NCBI GenBank assembly: GCA_003013855.2
Contig: ML058370.1
Span: 186,001-250,000 of the forward strand
Length of the DNA stretch: 64,000 bases
Origin: Liriodendron chinense
Taxonomy: Eukaryota; Streptophyta; Magnoliopsida; Magnoliales; Magnoliaceae
Direction: 5' to 3'
The position numbers and the translations under genes are program-made. The notes beneath the pieces were generated by a model. It did no database searches, was not told the origin of the DNA, and saw only the letters and a program-made list of their open reading frames with translations. Shown here piece by piece: positions 59,570-64,000 of this stretch (position 1 is the first letter of the stretch; every line of letters starts with the position of its first letter).

Positions 59570-59870
59570 GAGGGCATGTTTGGCGCATGGATTTTAACGG
59601 AATTAGGTGGGATGGAATTGGTTTTAAGGTAATGATTACTGTTGGCAGGGATTAGATTTATTCCCGTGGCATTTAGAAGCCAACCATAGGCCTGTTTAGA
59701 AGGAACAGTACACCGCAGGATTTGGGAGAGAATCCCTCCCAGCCGTGTTTGGAATGGTGGACTACATGAAGCAATTCTTATAAAACCCATCCCAGCCTGT
59801 TTGGATGGGTAATGAGAGTCATGGGATTTGTATGAGAACTCCTCGTAGCCAAACACGTATGGAAAATTCA
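59570..59870. mobile_element. MITE (hAT or PIF type)
   Basis: Ends GGGCATGTTTGGCGCATGG and TAGCCAAACACGT are short inverted repeats around GTTTGGC/GCCAAAC. The interior repeats GCCTGTTT and GTGTTTGG several times. Duplication length was not determined. Confidence 0.5.
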
Positions 59871-61157
59871 AAAGTCGTCCATCTACGTCAAATGTAGGTA
59901 GATTTGAAAAGTTCAATCCATGATGTTCCCAATCCACACAAGTAATTCGCGCCACACATATTTGGGACAGGACCAAGTGGGCCCCAACATTTATATCTTA
60001 GTGCCAAAAATTGGCTGGAGAGACCATCCTAACCGATGGATTCGAGCATTGAATATGGATCATGGTCAACTTTCCATAACCATCCATTTTCCGCTACCAA
60101 ATCTAAGATTTAGGATCACCCGGCTGACTTGATTCATAAGCTACTCATCCATGGTGTGACCAATCAGATGATCAGACCAAGCTAGTACTCGTTCGGCCCA
60201 CATAGGTTTATCAAAGATAATGGAAAAACACACCCCTTTTCGCAACACGAGCTTGCATGTTCCACGGAAAAACACACCAATCCACACAAGTGCAGTGGTC
60301 TCAAGAATCTCGACCATCCATGTCGTCCATCTATTTTTAACAGCTATGAACAGGGCGGATAGAAATCATTTTCTATGTGGGCCCTGGGAATATGACAGTG
60401 GTGGACAGCAATCTCCTCATTGTCTCCTATAATGTGGTCCATTGCCTGGTTTCGGATATGCGTATTATAACATCAACCAAGGCTGTATTTCTGGATGGAC
60501 GACGTGGATACAAGAAATACATCAACCAAGGTGGGACATTGAATAACGTTGTCATCCAACCACCCAATACTCATTAACCTGTTCAACAAACACACATTAA
60601 GCTCACATCATAGTGCTAAAAGGTAAATGTATGTATATGGAGGGTATAGTCAACATAAAAATCAACATGAAATAAATTTTAGTTTAAACTACTCCCTAAT
60701 TAATCAAAGTCCATCTACAACTTAATGAGAAAAGTACATGAGGTTGGGGTTTGAACCTGCAGAAAGAAAGAAAATGCTAGTGGGTGTTAAAGTGAAGAAA
60801 TGGAGAGTCTTTTACTTAAAGATGATACGTAAGCCAAATTGAGCACGAGTTATCCTACCAAAATTATAACTTTATGTAACTGCCTGCATTCCACCTTGCC
60901 ACCTGCTAGATGAAGTATCATAAACTTAATCCATATACATTTATAGTCAGTGTAACAACCGGTAAACAACAAAAGAAAGTATAGTCTTAACACAATATAG
61001 AAATTCATTACAGAAATAAAAAAAATAATAAAACAAACGATCCAAACAAAGATCGCATCTAGTCCATGGAATCAATAGTACATAGGTAAACAGGAAGTTT
61101 TAGGAGATTGGGATCTCAAGCTCAATGACAGATTTCCTAGAGCTGTCATAAGAATTT
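59871..61157. other. Intergenic, no gene seen
   Basis: Contains GTGGGCCC and TCCATGTCGTCCATC phrases common in the MITE-rich DNA here. No element ends were fixed. Confidence 0.4.
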
Positions 61158-61657
61158 TTAACTTTTCCTTACAACTACTTTGACGTCCACATCATCCATT
61201 TGTATATGAAAACTTTTTAGATGATTTTCTACATCATTAACATCGAACCTCATCAAGTTCTTTTTTTTTGTTAATTGTAGTTCCTTCTTAACAATCTCTA
61301 ACTTTTTCTTCAACAATTCACGTTCTTTTTCCTCCAACTCTCACCTTTTGTTGTAGGACACTATTCTCACTTGTTAATGTCGGTCCCATTTGGTCTGGCC
61401 CAAATTCATCACACCAACAAAAAAATTGACAATCTCTTATGCCTTGTACATATATTAAACAAGAATGTCAGAGCGAAATGTATCATCAATTAATTTGAAT
61501 AAGCATTAATGAAATGTTCATGTATTTAATTAATACTAACCTTCATGGGACATTTGTAGAACCATCTCCCAGGATTTTTAAACGTGTTTGATTTTAAGAT
61601 ACTGCACCTCCCTTGATTGCATATGCAATTAATTTTCTTAAATGAATTTCGGTCCAT
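61158..61657 (-). CDS. GRF zinc-finger, coiled-coil protein (possibly decayed)
   Basis: Minus strand. Exon 1 (61657-61541, 39 codons from an ATG) encodes CICNQGRCSILKSNTFKNPG followed by RWFYKCP, the first half of a GRF zinc finger (C-x-C, NPGR.FY.CP). Donor GTTAGT. Exon 2 (about 61442-61158) gives CQFFCWCDEF, the second half, then after a frame change a charged helix LEEKERELLKKKLEIVKKEL ending VVVRKS-stop at 61158. GRF fingers bind single-stranded DNA in characterised proteins, and small GRF/coiled-coil genes are abundant in plants, often near transposons. The exon phases do not join cleanly and the coiled coil is in another frame, so either splicing differs from my reading or the gene is broken. 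Confidence 0.6.
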
Positions 61658-62149
61658 ACTGTATGTATTCTATTCCAAATAAATCAATCATTTGAATTGG
61701 AATTTGTGAATAGATAATAATCAACCATTACTTCATATTCATATTGCAATAATCACAATTAAATAAAAATTACCAATAACCCTTTCATAGAAAAGCAGCA
61801 TAATAAGCAAATCATATCATAAAAAGCAATCCACGAATATCTAGGTCCAACCGATAAGCAGCAGTGCGTACAGTCTACGAAGTTCTAGCAAAAGAGGTGT
61901 AGTGCTACTAATATAGTACCACACACCAAATAGTTGATACTTAGGGCCTGTTTGTTTTCGAAATTTTGTGGGAACATACTAGAAATAGGGCATTTATTAC
62001 TTCTTGGGTGGAAACTGTGGGATTTGTAGAGTTCCATCATTGTTAATTTCTATTGTTTGTTTTCTCTACAAATCAACTATTTCTATATATATTCATTATC
62101 AATTTCTCATGTTTGATTGGGGAGAAATAAAGGGTCATTACGTTGCGGT
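61658..62149. other. Intergenic with a possible MITE end
   Basis: TTAGGGCCTGTTTGTTTTCG at 61940 looks like a PIF/hAT MITE terminus; its partner was not found. Confidence 0.35.
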
Positions 62150-62390
62150 AGTCCGAGTGACTCCCCTTCTTCATTTGCGCCCCGGACACGCAGTGTGTGA
62201 ATGGATTAGTGCCTATAATCCATACCGTTCATCTAATGGCTAACCTGCTTTTTTGCTGGTCACCTGACCCACCTTCATCATTTGCGGCCCGAACACGCAG
62301 GGTATGAATGGATCAACGAGTTTAATCCATGCCGTCTAGACGGGTGTCCTGCATTTTTGCTGGTCGTAATTGATTTTCTTTAACTTTTTA
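62150..62390. repeat. Diverged tandem duplication, about 120 bp
   Basis: Two units sharing CTTCATTTGCGCCCCGGACACGC/CATCATTTGCGGCCCGAACACGC, ATGGAT, and TTTTTGCTGGTC, at about 62168-62262 and 62272-62370. Confidence 0.65.
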
Positions 62391-63159
62391 ATTTCAACGA
62401 CACCGTCCAGCGATTGGTGGCCATTCATCAGACATTTTGGAAATCCACCATGTTATGACCAACTGAATGGGATAGATTAGAACGGTGTCTAAAGATGGAT
62501 CCACCTCTCTAGTTTAAACGGTGGACGTTCAATCAATCTTGATATCCATCTATTTGGTCAAACCGATATAGGAAAAATGACCCATTGACCAACAAAGCCT
62601 TATGTCCAGGCCAATGTAACATCATATTTGAACGTCTGGATAGACATACAAGTTGACTGAATCGATCAGCATGCGTCTATATGAGTACCATGCCTAAGCT
62701 ATTTATCGTGGATCCACTATTCGGTTGTAAGTTACATAGCATACCAGCTGATCCCTATTATATTTTGCCAAAACAAAATGCTTTTGATGTCAAATGAGGT
62801 ATAGAATGTCCATAGAGGCGACTACGCCATACAAGCATAAACTACAGATAAAAAGACCAAAATAAGATTGCTGTGCAGATGTCTAGAAAAAGTAAAAAAC
62901 CAACACGCGAGCAATAGACTATCTGTCAACACTATGGGTGGATGGCGAGACTCAATAAATGGTAGAGAACCATCAATTAGAAGGTCATAACCACCACAAC
63001 AACTCCGAAAATAAAAAGCATTACCGAGTCAAAGTCGGACTAGTGATACGGTCGAATAACCGTGGAAGTCGAGAAGGATGGTCCATCATTGTCGATGATA
63101 TGTGGCAGACTAATCACGTTGTTACCGCCACCAAGTACGTCATGTTCTGGAATAGCAGG
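62391..63159. other. Intergenic, no gene seen
   Basis: The plus-strand ORF from 62959 overlaps the viroplasmin-like fragment antisense and has no recognisable domain. Confidence 0.35.
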
Positions 63160-63366
63160 CTAAACAGGGAAGCCTGTGAGAAGATGTTGGTACTCCTTAT
63201 TGATTCTATTGTTGAAATCATCCCATGTCTTGATTGCCTTCTTTTCATCCTTGAAAGATTTGAACCGGGTATTACTAACTCCATCGACCTGTGCTTGACA
63301 TTCCTCCTAAGTAAACTATACACCTGGCTATCTACCGTGAAACACTACATAAACTTTGTTCACCAT
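63160..63366 (-). pseudogene. Viroplasmin/RNase H1 N-terminal-like domain, broken by three TAG codons
   Basis: From an ATG at 63366-63364 the minus strand reads MVNKVYVVFHGR, stop, PGV, stop, FT, stop, then EECQAQVDGVSNTRFKSFKD, ending with a fourth TAG at 63162-63160. VYVVFxGR-PG---EEC..QV.G.....FKSF is the signature of the small hybrid-binding (caulimovirus VI/RNase H1 N-terminal) fold. All three early stops are TAG and hit only the middle of the domain. It is either an old relic or the domain of a decayed mobile-element gene. No RNase H catalytic domain was found nearby. Confidence 0.5.
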
Positions 63367-64000
63367 CTGTCAAAATAAACATAAAAACTCAAGAGTTCAA
63401 AAGCGCAAAACGTGGAAAAAAAAAAAGATGAACTGCAGTCACCTTCGATCATCTGATGGGTTGGACGCTATGAAGATCATGGCCCAAACCTGTGTAACAA
63501 ATTTAATGTATTGTTCTAAATGAAGGAAACAGTTTTAATGTATACATCAATGTCGACCCTGTTTGTTTTTAAATGCATGTATATAAAGAATATCTAACAG
63601 TTACAAAACACATGGCAGGAATTGTATAGGCATTATCTTCACAGTGATTAGATTAAAACATGGAATATAGTCAAATGATGCATTAAATATATAAGAGATG
63701 AGACCATCATTTAATGTTTGTGTGTGTTGATATCAAATGTCCATCAAGTCCAAAAAAGACTGTGCGTCCACCATAAAAAAGTTTAAACTAACAGAAAACG
63801 AAGAAATAATATAATTAAAGAGTGTTTTAAAGCCTCACTATTGAATGACTTTACAAAATGATCTAACTCCCGATGAAGCCTTATGTGTCCGATTCCCCAC
63901 CATCCAAGAGCATCCTAATGAACTGAAATTGTCTTTCTTTAGAGAAATTTAGAAATGATGAGCCGTACGCCTCTTCTTTTGAAAATAACTTTGTTGCCTT
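63367..64000. other. Window end, no gene seen
   Basis: AT-rich DNA with no recognised element or coding sequence. Confidence 0.35.

Noticed and set aside
59506..59976. 156-codon minus-strand ORF
   Set aside because: Mostly translates a MITE (59570-59870) and shows no domain.
62959..63378. 139-codon plus-strand ORF
   Set aside because: No family resemblance; it runs antisense through the viroplasmin-like fragment, so it is probably a chance ORF.

Overview
This is a stretch of nuclear DNA from a flowering plant. The evidence is spliced exons of a chloroplast menaquinone/phylloquinone gene, plant-type Ty1/copia and Ty3/gypsy LTR retrotransposons, L1 LINEs, tRNA-derived SINEs, hAT, PIF and Mutator MITEs, and AT-rich intergenic DNA. 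The species cannot be named from the sequence. No rRNA gene, tRNA gene, CRISPR array or prokaryotic operon was seen.

Layout. Bases 1-6934 (copy A) hold the last four exons of PHYLLO, the plant MenF-MenD-MenC-MenH fusion. Only the C-terminal MenH (alpha/beta-hydrolase) domain lies in the window, and it is open with a complete Ser-Asp-His triad. Bases 9003-18067 (copy B) are a tandem duplicate carrying two nonsense codons, a frameshift and a deleted last exon. Bases 37196-40530 (copy C) are a third, 5'-truncated copy that keeps only the end of intron 3, the last exon and the 3' flank. Between and after the copies the DNA is nearly all nested transposable elements: a degenerate copia integrase region (6.9-8.2 kb), a 4.06-kb solo LTR (18.3-22.4 kb), a hAT transposase relic (23.3-24.2 kb), a defective copia element with both LTRs (26.9-29.7 kb), L1 LINE pieces on both strands (29.7-32.7 kb), a second large solo LTR holding a nested copia derivative (33.1-37.0 kb), MITEs and SINEs (39-49 kb), a copia solo LTR (50.5-51.1 kb) and a third large solo LTR (52.3-55.7 kb). 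The last 5 kb carry three decayed minus-strand pieces: a viroplasmin/RNase H1 N-terminal-like domain, a GRF zinc finger with a coiled coil, and an exon resembling a plant transposon-associated (C48-protease-linked) family.

The most informative feature is that copies A and B act as each other's empty-site control. They define a miniature LTR retrotransposon (TRIM) with 76-77-bp LTRs, a tRNA-iMet primer site, a purine tract and 5-bp target duplications. Three copies entered B and one entered A after the duplication. The element also carries tRNA-like A-box and B-box motifs, about 45 nt apart, that straddle its LTR/primer-site junction. A second recurring theme is that five LTRs from apparently different families carry clusters of short CG-containing palindromes upstream of a TATA box.

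Only PHYLLO copy A, and possibly the GRF-finger and C48-linked fragments, look like candidates for function. Everything else is repeat-derived. All boundaries were read by eye; no alignment or search was run.
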